The notes below the pieces were generated by a model. That model saw nothing but the letters and a program-made list of their open reading frames with translations. It made no database searches and had not been told where the DNA came from. From Sphingomonas sp. MA1305 (lineage in GTDB: Bacteria > Pseudomonadota > Alphaproteobacteria > Sphingomonadales > Sphingomonadaceae), in contig NZ_RCVT01000003.1 of the NCBI RefSeq assembly GCF_016107325.1, positions 248,001 through 312,000 of the forward strand: a stretch of 64,000 nucleotides of DNA, written 5' to 3'. Position 1 is the stretch's first letter; the number at the start of each line of letters is the position of its first letter. The position numbers were made by a program, and so were the translations under genes. This document shows, piece by piece, positions 52,635 to 64,000 of this stretch.

Positions 52635-53639
52635 TCAGTGTCGGGTGCGGTGGCGCGAGGCGATCAACGCGCCCAGCCCGGCGGCGAGGCCGACACCGAT
52701 GGCCGCGGTTGTGCCGGGGTATTCCGCCGCGGTGGTGTAGAAACTGGTCTGGCGCGCGTGATGTTCGCCGGAGCGGATGCGTCCGGTGCGCACGCTGGCG
52801 AAGAGATTGTCCGGCCGCGGCTGCGGCCGTGCCGGGTCGACGAAGCTTGCTGCCGCCTTGGGCGCAAGGACTTCGAACAGCGCCGGAAAATGGGCGGCGA
52901 ACAGCGCCTGCGCGCGCCCCGCACCGCCGACGGTGATCTCGCGCTTCACGTGCGTCGCGCAATGCAGGATCGCTTGGGCGACCAGCTTCGGATCGTAGAC
53001 CGGCGGCGGGATCTGGGCCTCGCCCGGTTCGCGATTGGCGGCATGCTGCGCGATCGGGGTATCGATGCCCGACGGCTTGACCAGCGTCACCGAGATCGGC
53101 AGCCCGGCCTCGCCCAGCTCCATGCGCAGTGCCTCAACATAGGCCTTGATCGCATGTTTCGACGCCGCATAGGCGCCCATCAGCGGGCTCGGCATATCCC
53201 CGGCGATCGATCCGATGGTGATCAGGGCGCCGCCCCGTTCCAGATGCGGAATGGCGGCGAGGCAACCGTGGACCGTGCCAAAGTAGTTGGTGCGGAAGAG
53301 TTGCTCGTGTTCCTCGGCAGGTGTCTCGCGCAGCGCGGCGTAGATCGCGACCCCGGCGCCGTTGATCCAAGTGTCGATCCGCCCGAACCGCTGCACCGCA
53401 TGGGCGGCCGCGGCACGCAAACGCGCTGCGTCGCCGACGTCGGCGGCGAAGGCGTCGGCGGTGCCGCCGCTCGCCACGATCTCGGCAACGATCGGGCGCA
53501 GGTCCTTGTCCTCCCGCGCGATCAGCAGCACCCGCGCGCCGGCCTCCGCAGCCGCGCAAGCGGTAGCAAGTCCGATGCCGGAACTTGCGCCGGTGATGAC
53601 GATGACCTGTTCCGCGAGCGGCTTGAGCGTCGGCTTCAT
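52635..53639 (-). CDS. SDR-family oxidoreductase with C-terminal membrane segment
   Basis: This is a 334-residue SDR. The NAD(P) loop is VIVITGASSGIGLATA; INGAGVAIY, ITIGSIAG and the catalytic YAASKHAIKAYVEAL follow. The C-terminal extension (about 60 residues) ends in a glycine- and alanine-rich hydrophobic stretch (TTAAIGVGLAAGLGALIA), probably a membrane anchor. The ATG at 53639 has GGGA upstream. An EcfG-like pair (GGAAC...CGCT, 16-nt spacer) lies upstream on the minus strand. The substrate is unknown. Confidence 0.82.
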   Translation of the reverse strand: MKPTLKPLAEQVIVITGASSGIGLATACAAAEAGARVLLIAREDKDLRPIVAEIVASGGTADAFAADVGDAARLRAAAAHAVQRFGRIDTWINGAGVAIYAALRETPAEEHEQLFRTNYFGTVHGCLAAIPHLERGGALITIGSIAGDMPSPLMGAYAASKHAIKAYVEALRMELGEAGLPISVTLVKPSGIDTPIAQHAANREPGEAQIPPPVYDPKLVAQAILHCATHVKREITVGGAGRAQALFAAHFPALFEVLAPKAAASFVDPARPQPRPDNLFASVRTGRIRSGEHHARQTSFYTTAAEYPGTTAAIGVGLAAGLGALIASRHRTRH

Positions 53640-53670
53640 GGGCAATTCCCGTGGGTTGCTTCGCGTCCCA

Positions 53671-53695
53671 AGCGTCTCAGCCGGGCGCGGGTTCC
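53671..53695 (-). promoter_or_regulatory. EcfG-like promoter for the SDR gene
   Basis: On the minus strand, GGAAC, a 16-nt spacer and CGCT match eight of nine EcfG positions. On the plus strand, GGAAC (53710) and GGTT with a 17-nt spacer are also close, pointing to the divergent ClpP-like gene. Both are weak calls. Confidence 0.3.
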
Positions 53696-53743
53696 GCCGC
53701 GATTCGCGCGGAACCGGACAGTGATGCGAATGGTTCGCACGCC

Positions 53744-54319
53744 ATGATCCAGGCCCCCAATACCGCCCGCGACTATCCTCTGCTCGCCCGCCCGCATGTC
53801 CAGCTGCACGGACCGGTGGACGAAGGGATGTACGATCGCTTCAAGAGCCAGCTCGCCGCGGCGCCCGCCGATGGCCCGCTGGTGGTCTCTCTGACTACAC
53901 TTGGCGGCGACCCGGAAATGGGCCGGGCCATGGGCGACGACATTCGGCTGCTGCGAGACCATAGCGGTCGAGACGCCCTGTTTCTGGGCAAGGTCGCCGT
54001 CTATTCCGCCGGCGCCACCTTCATGGCTGCATTTCCTGTCGAGCGCCGTTTCCTGACCCGCAACACCCGGCTGATGCTGCACGAACGCCAGATGACCGGC
54101 AGTCTCGATCTTTCGGGGCCGCTCACCACCCTACCTGTCGTGCTGAAGGCCAAGTTGCATGAGATCGAACAGTCGGTCCTGATCCAGGAGGAAGGGTTCC
54201 GCGCGATCGTCGCCGGCTCGCAGGTCACGTTCGAGCAGTTGCGCGATCGCGCGCGGAGCAACTGGTACGTCGAGGCCGAGGAGGCCAAGGCGCTGGGACT
54301 GGTGCTCGACGTGATCTAA
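53744..54319 (+). CDS. ClpP/SppA-like S14-S49 crotonase-fold peptidase
   Basis: This 191-residue soluble protein has the crotonase-fold pattern of ClpP. It shows [21 protein letters not shown], a serine in [11 protein letters not shown] at the nucleophile-bearing strand-helix, and a histidine in [11 protein letters not shown]. The C-terminal [24 protein letters not shown] is typical of ClpP. The serine lies in a SAGAT context rather than ClpP's ASMG, so the alignment of the nucleophile is not certain. No Clp ATPase gene is nearby. It lies between a divergent SDR gene and sdhB. Confidence 0.65.
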   Translation: MIQAPNTARDYPLLARPHVQLHGPVDEGMYDRFKSQLAAAPADGPLVVSLTTLGGDPEMGRAMGDDIRLLRDHSGRDALFLGKVAVYSAGATFMAAFPVERRFLTRNTRLMLHERQMTGSLDLSGPLTTLPVVLKAKLHEIEQSVLIQEEGFRAIVAGSQVTFEQLRDRARSNWYVEAEEAKALGLVLDVI

Positions 54320-54393
54320 CCCCACCTTGGGGGTTGCACCCGCGCGGCGAAAGGCATAGCCGCAGGTGCAGCAATTCAAGGAGCGCTGCGGCG

Positions 54394-55179
54394 ATGGCCG
54401 ACTTCACCCTGCCCAAGAACAGCAAGGTTCGCGCCAAGGGCAAGGTCCATAAAGCGAATGGCGACGCCAAGCGCGTCAAGACCTTCAAGGTCTATCGCTA
54501 CGACCCCGACACGGGCGAGAACCCGCGGTACGACACGTTCGAGATCGACCTCGATAGCTGCGGTCCGATGGTGCTCGACGCGCTGATCAAGATGAAGGGC
54601 GAGCAGGACAGTTCGCTGACCTTCCGTCGTTCGTGCCGCGAAGGCATTTGCGGATCGTGCTCGATGAATATCGACGGCCGCAACGGCCTCGCCTGCACCA
54701 CCGCGATCGAGGACATTCGCGGCGAGGTGAAGATCACGCCGTTGCCGTCGATGGACGTGATCAAGGACCTGGTGCCCGATTTCACGCACTTCTACGCGCA
54801 GTACAGCTCGATCAAACCGTGGATGCAGACGGTCAGCCCGCCGCCGTCGGGCAAGGAGCGGCTTCAGTCGCCGGAGGATCGCGCCAAGCTGGACGGGCTG
54901 TACGAGTGCATCCTGTGCGCTTGCTGCTCGACGTCCTGTCCGAGCTATTGGTGGAATGCCGACAAGTTCCTCGGCCCGGCGATCCTGCTGCAGGCCTATC
55001 GCTGGCTTGCCGACAGCCGTGACGAGATGACCGGCGAGCGGCTCGACCAGCTGGAAGATCCCTTCCGCCTGTATCGCTGCCACACGATCATGAACTGCGC
55101 CAACACCTGCCCGAAGGGGTTGAACCCGGCCAAGGCGATCGCCGAGGTCAAGAAGATGGAAGCCGAGCGCATCCTGTAA
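54394..55179 (+). CDS. sdhB: Succinate dehydrogenase iron-sulfur subunit SdhB
   Basis: This is a 261-residue electron-transfer subunit of complex II. The [2Fe-2S] cysteines are in [17 protein letters not shown], and the [4Fe-4S]/[3Fe-4S] cysteines are in [17 protein letters not shown] and [11 protein letters not shown]. The ATG at 54394 has AAGGAG upstream. It lies 3.3 kb downstream of sdhA and is separated from it by a strong terminator and five genes on both strands. It therefore needs its own promoter. Confidence 0.96.
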   Translation: MADFTLPKNSKVRAKGKVHKANGDAKRVKTFKVYRYDPDTGENPRYDTFEIDLDSCGPMVLDALIKMKGEQDSSLTFRRSCREGICGSCSMNIDGRNGLACTTAIEDIRGEVKITPLPSMDVIKDLVPDFTHFYAQYSSIKPWMQTVSPPPSGKERLQSPEDRAKLDGLYECILCACCSTSCPSYWWNADKFLGPAILLQAYRWLADSRDEMTGERLDQLEDPFRLYRCHTIMNCANTCPKGLNPAKAIAEVKKMEAERIL

Positions 55180-55294
55180 CTTGGCGCTCGAACACCCTCG
55201 TCCGGCCGACTCTGCGCCGGTCCCTGCCTCGCCCGACGGGAGTGGTACGGCGGCCTTTGGTGCGGCCGGGGCGACGGGCGGGGAGGGCAAGGCT

Positions 55295-55744
55295 GTGCCG
55301 TTCCGCTACGAAGCCGACCCTGACGTTCCCGGGTGGATGCTCTGGCAGTTGGGTGACAGCAGCCGCTTCAATGCCTTCCTCGGGCCCATCCATGTCAGGG
55401 TCGAGGACGGCATCGCGCGTGTCCGCATGACGCCGACGCGCGCGCACAGCAATCTACGCGACCAGATCCATGGCGGTGCGCTGCTCGGCTTCATCGATTG
55501 CGCCCTGTTCGCGGCGGCCCGGGGTTTCGATTTGCTGCAGGCCGGCGGCGGGGTGACGCTCGACCTCGCGACGCAATTCATCGGCGGCGGGGCGATCGAC
55601 CGTCCGGTCGAGGCACGGATCGAGCTTCTACGGGAAACCGGCCGACTTCTGTTTTTGCGTGGACTGATCGTGCAGGACGACGTCTCGACGATCGCCAGCT
55701 TCACCGCGACGCTGCGGAAGTCGACCCCGCCCGCCATCGCCTAA
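55295..55744 (+). CDS. PaaI/hotdog-fold thioesterase
   Basis: This 149-residue hotdog protein has a central NLRDQIHGGALLGFIDCALFAAARG region with the family's HGG motif and a GGGVTLDLATQFIGG strand. The GTG at 55295 is chosen because GGGAGGG lies 8 nt upstream; the frame is open upstream to 55181. It should hydrolyse an acyl-CoA of unknown type. It lies 115 bp after sdhB and is probably in the same transcript. Confidence 0.78.
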   Translation: MPFRYEADPDVPGWMLWQLGDSSRFNAFLGPIHVRVEDGIARVRMTPTRAHSNLRDQIHGGALLGFIDCALFAAARGFDLLQAGGGVTLDLATQFIGGGAIDRPVEARIELLRETGRLLFLRGLIVQDDVSTIASFTATLRKSTPPAIA

Positions 55745-55838
55745 ATGTTCACCATGCTCCCGGACCCGCGGGGGCGCCGTATGCGACAGGGCTGGCGGTC
55801 GAAGGGGCCGCGCGGTTTGGTCGCGCAGGAGATTGTCC

Positions 55839-56948
55839 GTGTCCGCTGTTCTCGCTGCCTATGACGCGCTGATCGCCGCCGGCGAGTTGCGCCCGGACGC
55901 GGAGCAGCGTTCCGCCGCGGAATGTCTCGATGCCCTCGCTGTCGCGCTGGAGCGGCCGCAACGGCGCGGCCTGCTCGCTCGCGTCACCGGCCGCGCGACG
56001 AGCGTGCGTGGTGTCTATCTGTGGGGCGACGTCGGACGCGGCAAGTCGATGCTGATGGACCTGTTCTTCGCCAATGTCGGTGTGGCGGCGAAGCGGCGGG
56101 TGCATTTCGCCGAATTCATGCTGGAGGTGCACGGCCGGATCGCGATCGAGCGGCGCCGCGAGGTCGGCGATCCGATCGCGCCGGTCGCGGCGGCACTGGC
56201 ATCGGAGACGCGGCTGCTCGCGTTCGACGAGATGATGGTCACCAATTCGCCCGATGCGATGATCCTGTCGCGGCTGTTCACCGCGCTGATCGCGGCCGGC
56301 GTGACGATCGTCACCACCTCGAACCGCGCGCCGTCCGACCTGTATCGCAACGGCCTCAATCGCGAGCATTTCCTGCCCTTCATCGCATTGATCGAAAGCC
56401 GGCTGGACGTGCTCGCGCTTAACGGGCCGGTCGACTATCGGCGCGACCGGCTCGGCCAGCAGGACACCTGGCTGGTGCCGAACGGACCGCAGGTGACGGC
56501 GGAACTGTCCGCCGCCTTTTTCCGACTGACGGACCATGAAGTCAGCGAACCCATCCCCTCGGAGGACCTGAACGTGCAGGGGCGCACCTTGCATGTTCCC
56601 AAGACGCTGAAGGGCGTCGCGGTATTCTCCTTCAAGAAGCTGTGCGGCGAGGCGCGGGGCGCGGCGGACTATCTGGCGGTCGCGCGCCGGTATCACACGG
56701 TCATTCTGGTCGGCATTCCGAAGCTGGGGCCGGAGAACCGCAACGAGGCGGCGCGGTTCGTGCAACTGATCGACGCGCTCTACGAGCATAAGGTCAAGCT
56801 GCTCGCCGCTGCGGATGCGCAACCCGACGCGCTCTATCCCGAAGGCGACGGCCGCTTCGAATTTCAGCGCACCGTCAGCCGGTTGGAGGAAATGCGCTCG
56901 GACGACTATCTTGCCCAGGGGCATGGTGCGGCGGGGGAGACGGCCTAG
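55839..56948 (+). CDS. zapE: AFG1-like ATPase ZapE
   Basis: This 369-residue AAA-type protein has a Walker A loop in LWGDVGRGKSMLMDLFF, Walker B-like LLAFDEMMV, and a sensor region with VTTSNRAPSDLYRNGL. In E. coli ZapE acts with FtsZ during stress and with respiratory-chain quality control; yeast Afg1 does the latter. The GTG at 55839 is chosen for its AGGAG site; the TTG at 55833 is an alternative. It lies between the sdhB-thioesterase pair and mdh. Confidence 0.9.
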   Translation: MSAVLAAYDALIAAGELRPDAEQRSAAECLDALAVALERPQRRGLLARVTGRATSVRGVYLWGDVGRGKSMLMDLFFANVGVAAKRRVHFAEFMLEVHGRIAIERRREVGDPIAPVAAALASETRLLAFDEMMVTNSPDAMILSRLFTALIAAGVTIVTTSNRAPSDLYRNGLNREHFLPFIALIESRLDVLALNGPVDYRRDRLGQQDTWLVPNGPQVTAELSAAFFRLTDHEVSEPIPSEDLNVQGRTLHVPKTLKGVAVFSFKKLCGEARGAADYLAVARRYHTVILVGIPKLGPENRNEAARFVQLIDALYEHKVKLLAAADAQPDALYPEGDGRFEFQRTVSRLEEMRSDDYLAQGHGAAGETA

Positions 56949-58213
<1,265 letters not shown>

Positions 58214-58262
58214 TCATCTTTTCAGCGCCGGCGGCCGGTGGTCGCCAGCGCCTTTTATCATG

Positions 58263-58300
58263 GCCTCCGCCGACGGAGGCTGTCACTCTCGGGAGCCTCC
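58263..58300 (+). promoter_or_regulatory. Mutually exclusive hairpins in the sucD leader
   Basis: GCCTCCG (58263-58269), CGGAGGC (58274-58280) and GCCTCC (58295-58300) are three segments of which the second can pair with either the first or the third. The third touches the sucD ATG and lies just after the GGGAG ribosome site. Pairing 2-3 would close the start region, and pairing 1-2 would leave it open. Confidence 0.4.
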
Positions 58301-59185
58301 ATGAGCATCCTCGTCAACAAGAACACCAAGGTCATCACCCAGGGCATGACCGGTGAGACCGGCAGCTTCCACACCAAGGCGGCGCTGGATTACGGCACGC
58401 AGATGGTCGGCGGCGTCACGCCGGGCAAGGGCGGTACCGAGCATCTCGGCCTGCCGGTGTTCGACACCGTCGCCGAGGCGGTGACCAAGACCGGCGCCGA
58501 TGCGTCGGTGATCTACGTGCCGCCGCCCTTTGCCGCGGACTCGATCCTCGAGGCGATCGATGCGGAAGTGCCGCTGATCGTCTGCATCACCGAAGGTATT
58601 CCGGTGCTCGACATGGTCCGCGTCAAGCGCGCGCTGTCGGCGTCGAAGTCGCGGCTGATCGGCCCGAATTGCCCGGGCGTGCTGACGCCGGGCGAGTGCA
58701 AGATCGGCATCATGCCGGGTTCGATCTTCAAGAAGGGCTCGGTCGGCGTCGTGTCGCGCTCGGGCACGCTGACCTATGAGGCGGTGTTCCAGACCTCGAA
58801 CGCCGGCCTCGGCCAGACCACCGCGGTCGGTATCGGCGGCGACCCGGTCAACGGCACCAACTTCATCGACGTGCTGGAGCTGTTCCTGGCCGACGACGCC
58901 ACCGAATCGATCATCATGATCGGCGAGATCGGCGGCTCGGCCGAAGAGGAAGCGGCGCAGTTCCTGCGTGACGAGGCGAAGCGCGGTCGCAGCAAGCCGA
59001 TGGCGGGCTTCATCGCCGGCCGCACCGCGCCTCCGGGCCGTCGCATGGGCCATGCCGGTGCGATCGTGTCGGGCGGTCAGGGCGGCGCCGAGGACAAGAT
59101 CGCGGCGATGGAAGCCGCCGGCATCAAGGTGGCGGCCTCGCCGTCGGAGCTGGGCTCGACCCTGCTCGAGGTGCTGAAGGGTTGA
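58301..59185 (+). CDS. sucD: Succinyl-CoA synthetase alpha subunit
   Basis: This 294-residue subunit binds CoA and carries the phospho-histidine in [13 protein letters not shown]. It shows [39 protein letters not shown] and [12 protein letters not shown]. It forms succinate and ATP/GTP from succinyl-CoA with SucC. The beta-subunit gene usually lies just upstream but is not there. The start has GGGAG 5 nt upstream. Confidence 0.96.
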   Translation: MSILVNKNTKVITQGMTGETGSFHTKAALDYGTQMVGGVTPGKGGTEHLGLPVFDTVAEAVTKTGADASVIYVPPPFAADSILEAIDAEVPLIVCITEGIPVLDMVRVKRALSASKSRLIGPNCPGVLTPGECKIGIMPGSIFKKGSVGVVSRSGTLTYEAVFQTSNAGLGQTTAVGIGGDPVNGTNFIDVLELFLADDATESIIMIGEIGGSAEEEAAQFLRDEAKRGRSKPMAGFIAGRTAPPGRRMGHAGAIVSGGQGGAEDKIAAMEAAGIKVAASPSELGSTLLEVLKG

Positions 59186-59192
59186 CGTTACA

Positions 59193-59330
59193 CCCTCCCT
59201 CTCCCGCCGGGAGAGGGAGGGAGCCGCCGACAGGCGGCGGAAGGGTGAGGGTGTGGGGCACCCGTCACCCTCACCCTCCCACCCGCTATGCGGGCGGGCC
59301 CCTCCCTCTCCCGACGGGAGAGGGAAAGAA
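59193..59330. repeat. Cluster of nested inverted repeats between sucD and sucA
   Basis: Four perfect or near-perfect inverted repeats follow one another: a 14-bp arm pair (59193-59221, CCCTCCCTCTCCCG), a GGGTGAGGGTG/CACCCTCACCC pair, CCCGC-tat-GCGGG, and CCCTCTCCCG-A-CGGGAGAGGG. Such GC-rich repeats are common between genes in sphingomonads. They could act as an RNA stabiliser, an attenuator or a mobile repeat. Confidence 0.8.
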
Positions 59331-59341
59331 GGACGAAGACG

Positions 59342-62320
<2,979 letters not shown>

Positions 62321-62332
62321 GATGACGAATGG

Positions 62333-62354
62333 CCCGGCCGTCGCTTCGGCCGGG
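62333..62354 (+). terminator. Hairpin between sucA and sucB
   Basis: CCCGGCCG and CGGCCGGG form a perfect 8-bp stem with a 6-nt loop, 12 nt after the sucA stop. There is no T tract, so it may stabilise or partly attenuate the operon transcript. Confidence 0.45.
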
Positions 62355-62427
62355 TGATACGGTGAAACTGGCGCGGGTGACGACCGACCCGCGCGCGTGA
62401 AGCCCCCCGGGGCGGAGGAAGATGGGA

Positions 62428-63651
62428 ATGGCGACTGAAGTTGTGGTGCCGACGCTCGGCGAATCGATCACCGAGGCGACGCTCGGCGAATGGCTCAAGC
62501 AGCCTGGCGATGCGGTCGCGGTCGACGAACCGATCGCCAGCCTTGAGACCGACAAGGTGTCGGTCGAGGTGCCGAGCCCGGTCGCGGGCGTGATGGGCCA
62601 GCATGCGGTCGAGGTCGGCGCGACAGTCGAGGTCGGCGCGATGCTGGCGACGATCGAGGCGGGCGACGGCGCCCCGGCCAAGACCCCGGCGGCCGAGCCG
62701 GCCGTGACTGCCAGCCCGGCGACGTCCGCGCCTGCCGCCGCCGCTGCGCCGACCGGCGATGCCGCCGCGGCCCTGTCGCCGTCGGTGCGCCGTGCGGTGC
62801 TGGAGCATGGCGTCGATCCCTCGACGATCCAGGGCACCGGCAAGGACGGCCGCCTGACCAAGGAAGACGTCGCCGCCGCCGCATCGGCCAAGCCCACCGC
62901 GTCCGCGTCGGCGACGCAGCCCGTTGCCGCCGCTCCGGCACCCACCGGCGGCCGCAAGGAAGAACGCGTCAAGATGACGCGCCTGCGCCAGACGATCGCC
63001 AAGCGCCTCAAGGAAGCGCAGAACACCGCCGCGATGCTGACGACGTTCAACGACGTCGACATGACCGCGGTGATCGAGGCGCGCGCCAAGTACAAGGACC
63101 TGTTCGAGAAGAAGCATGGCGTCCGGCTGGGTTTCATGGGCTTCTTCGTGAAGGCCGCAACGATGGCACTGAAGGACATCCCGTCGGTCAACGCCAGCAT
63201 CGAGGGCGACGAGATCGTCTACCACGATTATGCCGACATCTCGGTCGCTGTCTCCGCGCCGAACGGCCTGGTCGTGCCGGTGATCCGCGACGCCCAGGAC
63301 CTGTCGGTCGCCGGCATCGAAAAGACGATCGGCGATTTCGGCAAGCGCGCCAAGGATGGCACGCTCAAGATGGACGAAATGAAGGGCGGCACCTTCACCA
63401 TCTCGAACGGCGGCGTGTTCGGTTCGCTGATGTCGACCCCGATCATCAACCCGCCGCAGTCGGCGGTGCTCGGTCTGCACCGCATCGAGGAGCGCCCGGT
63501 GGTCCGCGACGGCCAGATCGTGGTGCGCCCGATGATGTATCTCGCTTTGAGCTACGACCACCGTCTGATCGACGGCCGCGAGGCGGTGACCTTCCTGGTC
63601 GCGCTGAAGAATGCGATCGAGGATCCGACCCGCATCCTGATCGACCTGTAA
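62428..63651 (+). CDS. sucB: Dihydrolipoyl succinyltransferase (2-oxoglutarate dehydrogenase E2)
   Basis: This 407-residue protein has one N-terminal lipoyl domain with Lys43 in [13 protein letters not shown] Pro-Ala linker and a peripheral-subunit binding domain ([20 protein letters not shown]) follow, then the catalytic domain ending [11 protein letters not shown] (His and Asp). The ATG at 62428 has GGAGG 9 nt upstream; the ATG at 62422 lies too close to it. It carries the succinyl group between E1 and CoA. Confidence 0.95.
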   Translation: MATEVVVPTLGESITEATLGEWLKQPGDAVAVDEPIASLETDKVSVEVPSPVAGVMGQHAVEVGATVEVGAMLATIEAGDGAPAKTPAAEPAVTASPATSAPAAAAAPTGDAAAALSPSVRRAVLEHGVDPSTIQGTGKDGRLTKEDVAAAASAKPTASASATQPVAAAPAPTGGRKEERVKMTRLRQTIAKRLKEAQNTAAMLTTFNDVDMTAVIEARAKYKDLFEKKHGVRLGFMGFFVKAATMALKDIPSVNASIEGDEIVYHDYADISVAVSAPNGLVVPVIRDAQDLSVAGIEKTIGDFGKRAKDGTLKMDEMKGGTFTISNGGVFGSLMSTPIINPPQSAVLGLHRIEERPVVRDGQIVVRPMMYLALSYDHRLIDGREAVTFLVALKNAIEDPTRILIDL

Positions 63652-63666
63652 GACTGGCGCTTCCTG

Positions 63667-64000
<334 letters not shown>

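Noticed and set aside
59288..59341. Upstream start for sucA
   Set aside because: The extra codons come from the inverted-repeat cluster (Ser-Arg-Arg-Glu-Arg-rich), and the normal OdhA N-terminus begins at 59342.

Overview
This 64 kb window is high-GC chromosomal DNA of an alphaproteobacterium, most likely Sphingomonas or a close relative. The signs are TonB-dependent receptors beside sugar hydrolases, several LOV/HWE sensor kinases, GGAAC-N16/17-CGTT promoters of the EcfG general stress sigma factor, an alphaproteobacterial mdh/suc/sdh block, and dense inverted repeats between genes. No tRNA, rRNA, insertion sequence, phage gene or CRISPR array was seen. The window starts inside a TonB-dependent receptor gene and ends inside a dihydrolipoyl dehydrogenase gene.

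Layout. (1) 1-4655: beta-glucoside uptake and hydrolysis, with a divergent TonB receptor and GH3 beta-glucosidase sharing two LacI-type palindromes, then an MFS transporter. (2) 4678-10898: a PLP arginine-decarboxylase-type enzyme divergent from a GntA-like (YqcI/YcgG) heme N-hydroxylase and a DUF1989 protein, then a VIT-family transporter and katG. A perfect FNR/FixK box and a perfect EcfG promoter lie in the divergent gap. (3) 11063-22457: signalling and envelope stress, with a PAS-mini-MCP, three LOV-domain kinases, a TolA-like protein, a CPA1 antiporter, a mechanosensitive channel and a CsbD protein. (4) 22474-30158: a nucleosidase, then a leftward run of six overlapping genes. These encode a sucrose-phosphate-synthase-like enzyme, four other glycosyltransferases and a pyruvyl transferase, and look like a pathway for an uncharacterised glycan or glycoside. 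(5) 30358-38095: two DUF proteins, a Pls/PosA-family single-module NRPS coupled to its own phosphopantetheinyl transferase and a GNAT, and an LprI-like protein. (6) 38164-45165: a molybdenum block with a free-standing Mop protein, a one-domain ModE, a TonB receptor preceded by ModE-type operators, and a three-subunit molybdenum aldehyde/xanthine dehydrogenase. (7) 45238-48348, leftward: prmA, an SDR and a soluble chemoreceptor. (8) 48452-64000: the respiratory and TCA block sdhC-sdhD-sdhA, five unrelated genes, sdhB, a thioesterase, zapE, mdh, sucD, sucA, sucB and lpd. sucC is not between mdh and sucD.

Four systems deserve follow-up: the GntA/DUF1989/decarboxylase group, the six-gene glycan operon, the Pls/PosA module, and the ModE-controlled TonB receptor beside a molybdoenzyme. 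Promoter and operator calls rest on reading motifs by eye and on published consensus sequences. No database search or statistics were run.
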